Positions 7,874-18,200 of a stretch of DNA of 24,817 nt are shown one piece after another. Origin of the DNA: Longimonas sp040409695 (GTDB lineage: Bacteria; Bacteroidota; Rhodothermia; Rhodothermales; Salinibacteraceae). A program made the position numbers and the translations under genes. A model generated the notes under the pieces. It saw only the letters and a program-made list of their open reading frames with translations, ran no database searches and was not told where the DNA came from. The DNA lies in contig NZ_JARWGJ010000164.1 in assembly GCF_040409695.1 (NCBI RefSeq), forward strand, positions 1 through 24,817, in the 5' to 3' direction. Within the stretch, counting starts at the first letter, position 1; every line of letters starts with the position of its first letter.

Positions 7874-8218
7874 TCACCCCTGGATCTCAGTGTTCAGATC
7901 GATCTCCTTTAGCACAGACTGCACTTCAAAGCATTCCTGAAAATCCCCCTCATACACGCGGGCCTTGCCGTTAGTGTGCACACGCCACGTGAGCGATTCC
8001 GCCTTCGACGGAGAGCAGCCAGTAGCCTTCATAAGCTGCCGGGTGACCTCTTGAAAGGTGTGCACGTCGTCGTTATACAGGATGACCGACCAGGGCGAGT
8101 CGGTGTCTGTGCCATCATCTTCCTTTTCGATGACTTCCACATCGGGGGTAGCCGTTTCGGGAGCGGCACAGGCAAACGAAAAGGCAGACGACAAGATGGA
8201 GCGTTCAGAAACACGCAT
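7874..8218 (-). CDS. clpS: ATP-dependent Clp protease adaptor ClpS
   Basis: This 114-residue adaptor delivers N-degron substrates (proteins with a destabilising N-terminal residue) to the Clp chaperone-protease. The core has PWSVILYNDDVHTF with the Asn-Asp-Asp that binds the substrate amino terminus, followed by VTRQLMKATGCS, AESLTWRVHTNGKARVY, and a C-terminal EIDLNTEI. The acidic N-terminal arm (about residues 15-36) is the flexible part that engages the Clp ATPase. ATG 8218 is chosen; a GTG at 8254 would add twelve hydrophobic residues not typical of the family. It is 117 bases downstream of purS on the same strand. Confidence 0.93.
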   Translation of the reverse strand: MRVSERSILSSAFSFACAAPETATPDVEVIEKEDDGTDTDSPWSVILYNDDVHTFQEVTRQLMKATGCSPSKAESLTWRVHTNGKARVYEGDFQECFEVQSVLKEIDLNTEIQG

Positions 8219-8335
8219 AGAGATCAGGGAGCCAAAACCGAACAAGAGCGCCACACGCGTAGCGAGGACAATACGAAGACTACGGACAGCGGTGCCCGTG
8301 TCCGTTGATTACCGCGGCTGCGAGAGCCAAGACTG

Positions 8336-8602
8336 TTACGCCGAGATGCCAGCGGGCGCTTCGACTTCAATGGCATAGTTCTCCATCACCGGGTTCGCGA
8401 GCACGTTCTCGCATGCCGTTTCGGCGATGCGGTACGCCTCGCTCTCGGTGTCGGCTTCAATATCCATTTCGAAGCGCTTGCCAACCCGAACGTTGGCGAT
8501 AGACGTCTGCCCCAGGTTCTGCAGGGCCTGGTGTACAGCCTTGCCTTCGGGGTCAAGGATCGACGGACGGAGCGTAACAGAGATCGTTGCGTGGTAAGTC
8601 AT
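8336..8602 (-). CDS. purS: Phosphoribosylformylglycinamidine synthase subunit PurS
   Basis: This 88-residue protein is the small structural subunit of FGAM synthase, which with PurQ and PurL makes formylglycinamidine ribonucleotide in purine synthesis and helps channel ammonia. The family pattern is clear: ATISVTLRPSILDPEGKAV, ALQNLG, NVRVGKRFEMDI and the C-terminal ENVLANPVMENYAIEV. The start at 8602 (MTYHATISV) gives the normal length; the frame is open to 8650 but those residues do not fit. purQ and purL are not in the window, so purS sits apart from its partners, between pssA (109 bases upstream) and clpS. Confidence 0.93.
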   Translation of the reverse strand: MTYHATISVTLRPSILDPEGKAVHQALQNLGQTSIANVRVGKRFEMDIEADTESEAYRIAETACENVLANPVMENYAIEVEAPAGISA

Positions 8603-8711
8603 GCCAGGCACAGGTTCAGAAAGCGGAAGGAGAAAACAGAAGAAGACCAAGAACTCATTGCAGCAATACGTTGCAACGGGTCAACACGTTCGCGGGGCAG
8701 GCAGCGCGCGG

Positions 8712-9557
8712 CTACGATGCGCTCACCGGCGTCATGAGTGCCTTCCCCAGTCGATAGGCCGCTTGCCCCATGCCATGTGTTACATAGAGCGTTAGCGCAA
8801 CCAGCAGGCCTACTTCTTGCAGCGCTATCACGAGCAGTCCGGCCAGCACGTAAGCAAGCACCTTCTGAGGGCGTTTGCGGATGTACGCTACGGTCGGGCG
8901 TGGAATCGCGTCGAAGTCGATGCTCGACACCATGAGGGCCGACAGCACAATCACGGCGGGCACGATCACCTGAAGCTGGGCGAGCAGCGCCCCCCATGCG
9001 GCGTTTTCGGCGGTCAGGATGAGAGCGACCAGGGCAACTGCCTGCACAGGGATGGGAAGGCCCTCGAAGTAGTCTTTCTTCTCTCCGTCGAAGTTCATGT
9101 TATAGCGCGCCAGGCGTACCGCCCCACAGAGGGCAGGAAGCGCAGCCACGATAAACCCCAGCGGCCCAAATTCGTGCAGGCTGTACACATACACCAGGAA
9201 GGCGGGCGCCACACCGAACGAAACGACATCGCTCAGCGAGTCGAGCTCTACGCCAAACGGACTCACGGCGTTGGCCAGGCGGGCCATCATCCCGTCGAGA
9301 AGATCCAGGAACCCGGCCATTACGATCAGCCAGCAGGCTATCACAAAATTGCCTTCCCAGACCTGCGTAAGCGCGAGAAACCCGCAGAACAGGTTGAGCA
9401 GCGTAAAAAACGACGGCACCGCGACGCGGGGCGGCGGCCGCTCGCTGCGCAGCTCGCGCCGGGTCTCGCGATACGCGTTAAATCGTTTTCGGATCTCCCG
9501 GCGACGTGACGCGCTGTCGGGCGAGGCACTGGGCGAGGCAGAAGCGGTGGCGCGCAT
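8712..9557 (-). CDS. pssA: CDP-diacylglycerol-serine O-phosphatidyltransferase
   Basis: This 281-residue membrane enzyme joins CDP-diacylglycerol and L-serine to give phosphatidylserine. The CDP-alcohol phosphatidyltransferase signature D-x2-D-G-x2-A-R-x8-G-x3-D-x3-D is complete: D85, D88-G89, A92-R93, G102, D106 and D110. Hydrophobic segments surround it, with several predicted membrane helices to the C terminus. The first 45 residues are hydrophilic, Arg/Ser-rich and longer than usual. It lies 50 bases downstream of psd, whose product decarboxylates this enzyme's product, so the two genes encode consecutive steps to phosphatidylethanolamine and very likely form an operon. Confidence 0.95.
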   Translation of the reverse strand: MRATASASPSASPDSASRRREIRKRFNAYRETRRELRSERPPPRVAVPSFFTLLNLFCGFLALTQVWEGNFVIACWLIVMAGFLDLLDGMMARLANAVSPFGVELDSLSDVVSFGVAPAFLVYVYSLHEFGPLGFIVAALPALCGAVRLARYNMNFDGEKKDYFEGLPIPVQAVALVALILTAENAAWGALLAQLQVIVPAVIVLSALMVSSIDFDAIPRPTVAYIRKRPQKVLAYVLAGLLVIALQEVGLLVALTLYVTHGMGQAAYRLGKALMTPVSAS

Positions 9558-9607
9558 AAGAGAGGCGCTGGTGATGAGCGGGTACAGAGACTATACGGCG
9601 AAAGGCG

Positions 9608-10318
9608 CTACGCCGACGATGCCGAGGCACGCGGTGCAGGCGCATCGTCGGCTGCAGGAGCGGGCACATACCCGATGATCGTTTCGCCGGCGCGCACACG
9701 CGTGCCAATGTCAACCGTCCACGACACCGAACGAGGGACCAGGATGTCCATGCGCGAGCCAAACTTCACGATGCCGTAGCGCTCGCCGGCCTCCACCTGA
9801 TCGTCGGCCTCCAGGTGAAACTCAATGCGCCGCGCCACCGCCCCGGCAATCTGCTTGAAAATAATCGGGATGCCGGAGGTGTGGTGCATTCCGATCTCGG
9901 AGCGCTCGTTCTTCTCGCTCGCCTTCGGATGCCAGGCCACCAGATACTCCCCTGGAATGTAGCGCGTCCAGGCAATGGTACCTGTTGCTGGAGCCCGGTT
10001 CACGTGCACGTTCAGTGGCGAAAGAAAGATCGACAGGCGCCGCACGGGGCCCTCGATGAAGTCTGACGACTCATCCTCTACGATCTCAACGACTTTGCCA
10101 TCGGCAGGGGCTACCAGCGCAGTACCCGTACGCGCCTCGCGGGGCGCCTCGCGCTCGGGGTCGCGGAAGAACCACACCGTAAACGCCAGCGCGGCGCCTC
10201 CCACCGTGGCCAGCAGCACCAGCCAGATGCCACCCAGCCACAGTCCAATGCCAGTAAACAACGCAGCGAGTGCCGTAGCACCGCCAATAAGAGAATAGCC
10301 TTCAGGAGCAAGACGCAC
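9608..10318 (-). CDS. psd: Phosphatidylserine decarboxylase
   Basis: This enzyme (236 residues) converts phosphatidylserine to phosphatidylethanolamine. It is made as a proenzyme that cuts itself between Gly187 and Ser188 in KFGSRMD, turning the Ser into a pyruvoyl cofactor. Other family marks are WFFRDPER, APADGKV, FLSPLNVHVNRAP and GMHHTSG. Two membrane segments lie at about residues 10-50. The length and GS motif fit the short, archaeal/Rhizobium-like Psd class. The start is uncertain: GTG at 10318 (VRLAPEGYSLIGG) fits the family best, while TTG at 10366 would add 16 residues. It is the first gene of the psd-pssA pair. Confidence 0.92.
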   Translation of the reverse strand: MRLAPEGYSLIGGATALAALFTGIGLWLGGIWLVLLATVGGAALAFTVWFFRDPEREAPREARTGTALVAPADGKVVEIVEDESSDFIEGPVRRLSIFLSPLNVHVNRAPATGTIAWTRYIPGEYLVAWHPKASEKNERSEIGMHHTSGIPIIFKQIAGAVARRIEFHLEADDQVEAGERYGIVKFGSRMDILVPRSVSWTVDIGTRVRAGETIIGYVPAPAADDAPAPRASASSA

Positions 10319-10419
10319 AGAACCAAAAAGGATCTTACATGGGAAAACAGAACGCGGGGCCTCCAAGCGCCAGGAGATTCAGGTGCATGAGATTCCTGTA
10401 CTTTCGAAGAGCCCCGCCA

Positions 10420-10443
10420 TATAGCTACACGGTGTATAGCTAC
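10420..10443. promoter_or_regulatory. Direct repeat TATAGCTAC x2 upstream of psd
   Basis: TATAGCTAC occurs at 10420-10428 and 10435-10443, a 15-bp period, in the 154-bp gap between psd and the lipoprotein gene. It is AT-rich in a GC-rich setting and about 100 bp upstream of psd. It could hold a promoter or a regulator's binding site; no consensus is recognised. Confidence 0.25.
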
Positions 10444-10472
10444 GATATAAACGCAGCAGAGTTACCCGGGAG

Positions 10473-11474
10473 TTACTCGCTGGCTGCCGCATCCGTGATG
10501 CGCTCCACACGGTACGTGTTTTCGCTATCGATAGCCATATCGATCTCCATCACCTCATTCTGGCCGGGCGCCGTAAACTCAGCAAACCCTGAGATCGATC
10601 CGCCCTGCTCATACGTCATCATAAGCCCGGACTGCAGGTCCACCGTCATCGTACCCGTCTGCGAACCGGAGAGGAACGCCTCAGCGGTAGCGCCCGGCCC
10701 CAGTTCCATGGGAGCCCCATCCGAATCCATCTCAATGGTTACATCGAGGGTCGCGAGTCCGTCGTCGACTGATGTGAGCGTGTAGACGCTTACGACCGAA
10801 AAGGGAATGCCCACGTTCATCTCGGTGTCAGCGGTCCAGCTGTCGCCGACCGACACGGGGTCTTCGGGGTAGAACTGAAACTGACTCAGGATCGGGTCAA
10901 TCAGCATATCGGCCGATACCATCGCATTGTCCTCAGCACCTCCCATCATCGACGCGATCTGCGCCTCCAGCGTATCGCGGTCGCCTACAAACGCGCCCGA
11001 CGGGCTAAGCTCCAGGCGGAGCGTCTGGGCAATCATCGGATCAAACTGCGCGGCGAGGGGACTGGCCTCGTCTTCGGCGTCGCTGTCGTATGAAGCGGTC
11101 TGTCCCATGCTGCCGCCTTCGGCTTGAATGCGCTCTATGGTATTCTCGATCACGGTAATGCCGTCGGCCGTGTAGTCGGCAATGTGCATCCGCTGGGTGA
11201 TGGTCTGGTTCTGAGTCACGTCAATCTCGTTGCCCGCAACAACCATGTTCATATCGCTCATCTGCTGCTGCGTAACGCGGTAGGCAGACGCTGTTTCGGG
11301 GGCAAGACGCAGCATGTACGTGCCATCCCCCAGGTCCCAGACCGGCCGCTCAGCAACAGGAGCCGCTGCCTCGGTGGCAGACTCTGTGCTGCCACAGGCC
11401 GTAAGCCCGATAAGTAGAAACGCTCCCAGAAGCAGGGGAACGATGGATGTACAGGTCTGGGATAACCGTATCAT
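10473..11474 (-). CDS. Uncharacterised lipoprotein (possibly DUF6263-like)
   Basis: This 333-residue protein has a clear lipoprotein signal: MIRLSQ, a hydrophobic core at about 11-24, and lipobox LTA-C with Cys27. The mature part is very acidic, poor in Lys and rich in Met, Thr and Ser. It has alternating strand-like segments such as YRVTQQQMSDMNMVVAG, LRLELSPSGAFVG, VSVGDSWTADTEM and LDVTIEMDSDG, which suggest a beta-rich extracellular protein. The pattern (GDSW, then a 'T..SVDDGLATLDV' strand) resembles DUF6263-type lipoproteins, but the match is from memory. Start 11474 is chosen for the signal peptide. TATCTTTT, one base off the Bacteroidota -7 consensus, sits at 11485-11492 in the right orientation, which would put transcription start almost at the ATG. 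Confidence 0.8.
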   Translation of the reverse strand: MIRLSQTCTSIVPLLLGAFLLIGLTACGSTESATEAAAPVAERPVWDLGDGTYMLRLAPETASAYRVTQQQMSDMNMVVAGNEIDVTQNQTITQRMHIADYTADGITVIENTIERIQAEGGSMGQTASYDSDAEDEASPLAAQFDPMIAQTLRLELSPSGAFVGDRDTLEAQIASMMGGAEDNAMVSADMLIDPILSQFQFYPEDPVSVGDSWTADTEMNVGIPFSVVSVYTLTSVDDGLATLDVTIEMDSDGAPMELGPGATAEAFLSGSQTGTMTVDLQSGLMMTYEQGGSISGFAEFTAPGQNEVMEIDMAIDSENTYRVERITDAAASE

Positions 11475-11733
11475 AGGAGGCTCGAAAAGATAGTAGCATA
11501 TAGTGTGTACCGCACGCAATATAAGCGCTCGAAAGCAGAAAGTCAGTGTGCGTAATCGGAATATTTATGGAGGGATGCCCACGCACCTGCCTCTTAGAGT
11601 GAAGAAGCCGTATCCCGTCTCCTCACAGCCGGGTAGCAGGGTCCGTATCGCGTAGACGCAGGCTCCCGCCCTGCAGAGAAAGAGACAAAGCGAACAGGAA
11701 GCTTTCGAGCACGCTCGCGATGAGTAAGGCGCG

Positions 11734-11780
11734 GGGGCCTCAGAAGTACTCGTTCGCTCCGCTCCTTCCTCGCGATGACA
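11734..11780 (-). repeat. Dispersed repeat, GTCATCGCGA subtype
   Basis: On the minus strand this starts TGTCATCGCGAGGAAGG and continues through GCGAACGAGTACTTCTGAGG. It shares a 21-base core (19 identical positions) with 16574-16594, so the two loci belong to one repeat subtype. It sits in the 618-bp gap between the lipoprotein gene and carB. The stretch 11581-11733 before it has no recognisable gene. Confidence 0.6.
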
Positions 11781-11823
11781 AATCCGGGGAACTCTGACAC
11801 TGCCGACACCCCCAGCACCACAA

Positions 11824-11876
11824 GTCATCCCAGGCGAAGCGGAGCGAAAACCCGGGATCTTCCTTCGGCGAAGGAC
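11824..11876 (+). repeat. Dispersed hairpin repeat, GTCATCC subtype, single arm
   Basis: This starts GTCATCCCAGGCGAAGCG and continues to CCCGGGATCTTCC, the forward-arm layout of 2432-2463. The terminal pairing here is ATCCC/GGGAT, where other copies have ATCCT/AGGAT: both sides changed together. A small CCTTC/GAAGG hairpin follows. No inverted partner arm is seen downstream. Confidence 0.6.
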
Positions 11877-11894
11877 CACCTCACCCTTTGGGCA

Positions 11895-11929
11895 CCCCTT
11901 CTTTCCGGGCTGGCGCCCGGTAGGAGGGG
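11895..11929. terminator. Strong stem-loop between carB and the lipoprotein gene
   Basis: CCGGGC (11905-11910) pairs with GCCCGG (11915-11920), and CCCCTTC (11895-11901) pairs with GGAGGGG (11923-11929) with one G-T pair. It lies about 165 bases beyond the carB stop on carB's strand, with no T-tract. It may end or protect the carAB mRNA. From 11960 to 12090 there is an open minus-strand stretch with GC-rich third positions but no recognised product. Confidence 0.35.
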
Positions 11930-12092
11930 ACTCTGCAGCGCCGCAATTCTCCAATAAGAGTCGTGAAAGAAACCCATCCCGTCCTCTTCAGAGGAGAATG
12001 TATGGGCATCGGTCGTGACGACCGCGACACGATCCTGAATCAGGTTGTAGGTCGCCGAAGGCAGTGGATGAAGGCCTGCTCACGTCTTCACA

Positions 12093-14918
<2,826 letters not shown>

Positions 14919-14989
14919 TGGGGGATTCGGAAACGGTAGTCAGAGAATCAGCGTGCGGTCGCAGTGAAAGCGCAAGGGCATCCCAAAAA

Positions 14990-16126
14990 TTAACCCGCAA
15001 CGGCGAGACCGTGGCGGGCAGTGCGAAGAGCGGGAGCATGATTGGGGATCATCTCCAGGAACGAATCGAAAAGATAATCGCTGTCGTGCGGGCCGGGTGA
15101 TGCCTCGGGGTGGTACTGCAATGAGAACGCCTTATGTTGAGGATAGCGCAGCCCCTCGATGGTATCGTCGTTCAGGTTACGATGCGTGACAATGGCCCCT
15201 TGGTCGGGAATCGACGCCGCATCGACGGCAAATCCGTGGTTCTGCGTAGTGATCTCGACGCGCCCCGTTGTAAGATTTTTAACCGGGTGGTTGGCGCCGC
15301 GATGGCCCACGCGCATCTTGTAGACCTGCATGCCCTGCGCCAGCGCCATGAGCTGGTGGCCCAGGCAGATGCCGAGCACCGGCAGGTTGGCGTTGAGGCA
15401 GGCCCGAGCGTGTTCGACGGCTTCGGGCATGGCACGCGGGTCGCCGGGGCCGTTCGACAGGAAGAGCGCATCAGGTGCATAGGAGCGCAGCTTGTCAAGC
15501 GGCGTAGCAGCAGGCACCACATGCACCGTACAGCCGCGCTGGGCAAAGGCGTCGAGCAGGCTGCGTTTGGCGCCGTAGTCAACGACTACGACCGTGGGCC
15601 CGTTGTCTCGGTTGTATGTGTAGGCGTATTGGGTAGTTACCTTGTGCGCGTAGGCACGCCCGGCCATGTCGGGACAGTTGCGGGCGCGGGCCACAAGCGT
15701 ACCGGCGTCGGCCCCACTGCTGTCGATGACTGCGTTCAGCACGCCGTTAGTGCGAATCTGCCGAACGAGGGCGCGGGTGTCGATATCGGTGATGCCGACC
15801 ACACCATGTTTGGCAAGGTAGTCGTGCAGCGCCTCGCGGCGGGGCGGTCCGCTCGGTGTGTCGGTGCATGAGCGCACGATGAGTCCGGCGGCTTTGGGCA
15901 CATGCGACTCGTTTTCGGCAGGCGTTGTGCCGTAATTGCCGATGTGCGGGTACGTCATCATCACCAGCTGGCCGTAGTACGAGGGATCCGTGAGGATCTC
16001 CTGGTAGCCGGTCATGCTTGTGTTGAAGCACAGCTCGCCGCGTGTGGTGCCTCGGTGCCCGATTGCACGGCCCGAGACCACCGTTCCGTCGGAGAGGGCG
16101 AGCGTGGCGGTAGGTTGGGTTGGCAT
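14990..16126 (-). CDS. carA: Carbamoyl-phosphate synthase small (glutaminase) subunit
   Basis: CarA (378 residues) hydrolyses glutamine and passes ammonia to CarB. The N-terminal domain carries LSDGTVVSGRAIG, CFNTSMTGYQEILTDPSY and GNYG. The class I glutamine amidotransferase domain has the nucleophile Cys254 in GICLGHQ and the His339/Glu341 pair in YHPEASPGP. Start 16126 gives the family's normal beginning (MPTQPTATLALSDG); the frame stays open to 16198 but the extra residues do not fit. There is no Shine-Dalgarno; the bases before the ATG read CCACCCTCTGGCT. It is the first gene of a carAB operon and is preceded by a leader with an intrinsic terminator, described separately. Confidence 0.96.
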   Translation of the reverse strand: MPTQPTATLALSDGTVVSGRAIGHRGTTRGELCFNTSMTGYQEILTDPSYYGQLVMMTYPHIGNYGTTPAENESHVPKAAGLIVRSCTDTPSGPPRREALHDYLAKHGVVGITDIDTRALVRQIRTNGVLNAVIDSSGADAGTLVARARNCPDMAGRAYAHKVTTQYAYTYNRDNGPTVVVVDYGAKRSLLDAFAQRGCTVHVVPAATPLDKLRSYAPDALFLSNGPGDPRAMPEAVEHARACLNANLPVLGICLGHQLMALAQGMQVYKMRVGHRGANHPVKNLTTGRVEITTQNHGFAVDAASIPDQGAIVTHRNLNDDTIEGLRYPQHKAFSLQYHPEASPGPHDSDYLFDSFLEMIPNHAPALRTARHGLAVAG

Positions 16127-16215
16127 AGCCAGAGGGTGGTTGTTAGCGAGAGGGAGTGGCGAGAAGACAGCCGCTGCGTTCCTGCGCACACCGTGCATGT
16201 GGACCTACCGCACAT

Positions 16216-16247
16216 AAAAAAACCTTTCCGCCAATGACGGAAAGGTT
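16216..16247 (-). terminator. Intrinsic terminator in the carA leader (candidate attenuator)
   Basis: On the minus strand AACCTTTCCG pairs perfectly with CGGAAAGGTT (10 bp; 16221-16230 with 16238-16247, 7-base loop), and the hairpin runs straight into seven T residues (16216-16222). It lies about 90 bases before the carA start codon on carA's own strand. No minus-strand gene lies between it and the plus-strand tonB gene, so it must act on a leader transcript or a small RNA. Confidence 0.8.
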
Positions 16248-16268
16248 AATAAAACGGGGCAGGTAGCT

Positions 16269-16289
16269 GCTCTGTGTTCTGGACAGAGC
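16269..16289 (-). promoter_or_regulatory. Hairpin upstream of the carA leader terminator
   Basis: GCTCTGT pairs with ACAGAGC (7 bp) around the loop CCAGAAC on the minus strand. It precedes the terminator by about 20 bases, where an anti-antiterminator or a regulator-binding hairpin would sit. The GTCCAGA at the loop resembles the start of the PyrR-binding consensus, but the following GAGG is missing. Confidence 0.45.
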
Positions 16290-16363
16290 ACGCCACAATA
16301 GCAGGAGCCGGTTGGGGGGCGCAGGTATAGACATTACGGGGTGTCTTCGATAATTTCCATCAC

Positions 16364-16395
16364 CAAACGTAGAAGATAGCCCGACGTTCCGCAAG
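16364..16395 (-). promoter_or_regulatory. Bacteroidota-type promoter for carAB
   Basis: On the minus strand TACGTTTG (16371-16364) fits the -7 consensus TANNTTTG exactly, and CTTG (16395-16392), 20 bases upstream, stands for the -33 TTTG. Transcription would start near 16356 and give a leader of about 230 bases to carA that contains the hairpin and the terminator. Confidence 0.5.
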
Positions 16396-16452
16396 CTTTC
16401 TTTCTGCCATTAGCGATTTGTTCACATAAGTGTGGGTTGGGCTTCATGGGCT

Positions 16453-16487
16453 GGCGCACAAGGGTGCACAAGACAGGGGCGCACAAG
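16453..16487 (+). repeat. Three copies of GG(C/T)GCACAAG
   Basis: The 10-mer is at 16453-16462, 16463-16472 and 16478-16487, the third after a 5-base spacer. AAGACAG (16470-16476) and CTGTCTT (16494-16500) also form an inverted pair across the last copy. The purpose is unknown. Confidence 0.7.
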
Positions 16488-16524
16488 ATAGTGCTGTCTT
16501 ACACCTGAATGTTTGGGGCCAACA

Positions 16525-16685
16525 TTGTCATCGCGATGAGGGAGCCTGCGACCGACGCGGCGCTGTGAGCGTTAGCGAACGAGTACTCCTGGGGTGCGAT
16601 CTCATGCCGTGGATTCGGTGGCTGCGTCCGGCCTAACAGCAATGAGAGTGCTTCGCAGCTGCGCGACCTGCTCGCAATGCCAAGG
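16525..16685. repeat. Dispersed repeat, GTCATCGCGA subtype, with inverted ends
   Basis: The left end TTGTCATCGCGATGAGG and the inverted right end (minus strand: CCTTGGCATTGCGAGCAGG) resemble each other. ATCGC (16530-16534) can pair with GCGAT (16596-16600), the same enclosing pair as in the GTCATCC subtype but with different bases. The core GCGAACGAGTACTCCTGGGG is shared with the locus at 11734-11780. A GGTG/CACC, TGAG/CTCA hairpin follows at 16684-16705. No gene is supported in 16430-16949. Confidence 0.6.
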
Positions 16686-16769
16686 TGTGAGCTGTTCTCA
16701 GCACCTTTGGGGTGAACATGCGTCAGCTAAACATTGACCTGTGCTACACCAATAGTCGTTTAGACAGTG

Positions 16770-16811
16770 TTATGTTGGCTATGTACTTCATTATGTTGGC
16801 TATGTACTTCG
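16770..16811. repeat. 21-bp tandem duplication
   Basis: TTATGTTGGCTATGTACTTC is present twice (16770-16789 and 16791-16810), each followed by a purine, so the period is 21 bp, two helical turns. It lies about 140 bp upstream of the tonB-like start. Confidence 0.9.
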
Positions 16812-16949
16812 TGCGGTGCCAGCACTCCCTGGAATAATGACTGCTCCACGTCGTATCCTGTGGTGCTATCATGTAATTGATACGTGCAACCGGCAGGTGC
16901 AGCCGTTGCTCAACCGCGCATTGCTTTCCCCATACACGATTCTCCTCCT

Positions 16950-17639
16950 GTGAGTGCCGTTTTTCGAGATTCTTCGTGGCGATCGTCGCTAACGTACCGT
17001 CTCCGTGTACTGTGGGGATGCGTGGCGGCACTGCTCCTATGCATCGGGGTCGTGCGATACTGGCCGTCTGATACGGATCCGGCCGAGCGTCTATACAGTG
17101 ACGTAGGCAGCGACCGGATCGAACTGGAGGAGGTGCAGCCTACCGACCATGACCTGCGTCGCCAGCCGCCACCACCTGCTCCGCTGCCCCCGATAGTCGT
17201 TCCCGAAGATGTGCTCGTTGATGTCGAGATTGACTGGAGCGACACTGCGCTTGATGTCGACGACCCAGGCGACGATGCCGAGCGGCGCGACGGACTGGCT
17301 GAGGAGGCGGTTGCACGGGCTACGCCTACAACTTCGGCCCGACTGGTACAGGCCCCGCAGCCTGCCTATACCGATGCCGCACGGGGAGATGACGTCCGGG
17401 CGCGCATTGAGGTGATCGTTGACGTGAATGCACGTGGGGTGGTGGAGTTTGCACGCATCCGCGGCCGTTGGTACGTAGAAGACGATGGGCGTGAGCGCAA
17501 GGTAGAGATGCTCGGGTATGGACTGGAAGAGGCCGCGATTGAAGCGGCACGCCGTGCCCGATTCCGTCCGGCAACAGAAGAAGGGGAGCCGGTCCCTACG
17601 CAGACGCTACTCACGTTTCGGTTTGGGCCAAGCGACTGA
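16950..17639 (+). CDS. TonB-like energy transducer protein
   Basis: This protein of about 229 residues has a cytoplasmic N terminus, one membrane helix (about 20-37, LWGCVAALLLCIGVV), a Pro-rich stretch (RRQPPPPAPLPP, 70-81) and a very acidic spacer. A TonB C-terminal domain covers 137-227: PQPAYTDAARGDDVRARIEV, ARGVVEFARI, AAIEAARRARFRPA and LLTFRFG. TonB proteins carry inner-membrane energy to outer-membrane transporters with ExbB/ExbD, which are not in the window. The GTG at 16950 is chosen because the membrane helix then starts near residue 20; a GTG at 16884 in frame is possible. It is transcribed alone, convergent with the small membrane-protein gene. Whether it serves uptake or is a TonB-domain protein of another role cannot be told. 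Confidence 0.8.
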   Translation: MSAVFRDSSWRSSLTYRLRVLWGCVAALLLCIGVVRYWPSDTDPAERLYSDVGSDRIELEEVQPTDHDLRRQPPPPAPLPPIVVPEDVLVDVEIDWSDTALDVDDPGDDAERRDGLAEEAVARATPTTSARLVQAPQPAYTDAARGDDVRARIEVIVDVNARGVVEFARIRGRWYVEDDGRERKVEMLGYGLEEAAIEAARRARFRPATEEGEPVPTQTLLTFRFGPSD

Positions 17640-17798
17640 TGCTAACTTCGCATGCTTTGCTGGCACATGGAGTAGGTGGAAGGATGAGCGAGCATAAGGT
17701 CCCTTTCACTACCCTACTTTCATCGATCCACCCGTTCATCTTCCGGTAGAATGAGATGCGCTTCATTGGACAGTAGGATTACGAGTTGCAAGCTGAGT

Positions 17799-18041
17799 CT
17801 ACGACTTGTCGGTGTCGTTTGTATCCTCCTCAGGCAGGTCTTCCCAGGACACATCTTCTACATCGCGGCCCCAGAATCGGGGTGAGGCTTCGTCCTCTCG
17901 CAGCATGCGGTCGGCATGGCCGTTCCGTCGTCCAAACGAACCGCTGCCGGGCTGCCCCCCGTATCCACGCCAGATGCGCACCAGGTTGGCGGCCACCTGC
18001 AGGATAAAGTAGATAATGATGCCAATGATGACGTATTCCAT
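17799..18041 (-). CDS. Small single-pass membrane protein (DUF4834-like)
   Basis: This 80-residue protein starts with a strongly hydrophobic helix (MEYVIIGIIIYFILQVAANLV). A short basic, Gly-rich part follows, then a very acidic tail (RDVEDVSWEDLPEEDTND). The layout recalls DUF4834, small membrane proteins of Bacteroidota without known function, but I am not certain of the family. The start at 18041 puts the helix at the N terminus; a start at 18062 is possible. It lies 159 bases downstream of the deoxynucleoside kinase gene on the same strand and may be the end of that operon. Confidence 0.65.
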   Translation of the reverse strand: MEYVIIGIIIYFILQVAANLVRIWRGYGGQPGSGSFGRRNGHADRMLREDEASPRFWGRDVEDVSWEDLPEEDTNDTDKS

Positions 18042-18200
18042 AAAGAGCAGGGCAGCAGGCACAGCATGAAGAGTCCGAGGCGCCGACGGAGCCCCCGGGT
18101 AACCTCTTGAGCGGCACGCGAAACGGGCGGGAGATCCGCTATGTGGGTAGTATGTGGATATATTACAGAGTACTGCGAAGGAGTTGCTACAGATAACGAG

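Noticed and set aside
11565..11954. 129-codon minus-strand frame in the gap before carB
   Set aside because: It covers two repeat arms and the strong hairpin, has no domain and shows no coding pattern.
11475..12092. Missing MGS domain of CarB in another frame
   Set aside because: No stretch in any minus-strand frame resembles the MGS fold motifs, so a simple frameshift is unlikely.
16269..16289. PyrR binding site in the carA leader
   Set aside because: GTCCAGA matches only part of the consensus and the following GAGG is absent, so I do not call it as such.
16255..16330. tRNA-like look of the carA leader hairpin region
   Set aside because: There is no T-loop sequence, no acceptor pairing and no proper anticodon arm; it fits a leader hairpin better.
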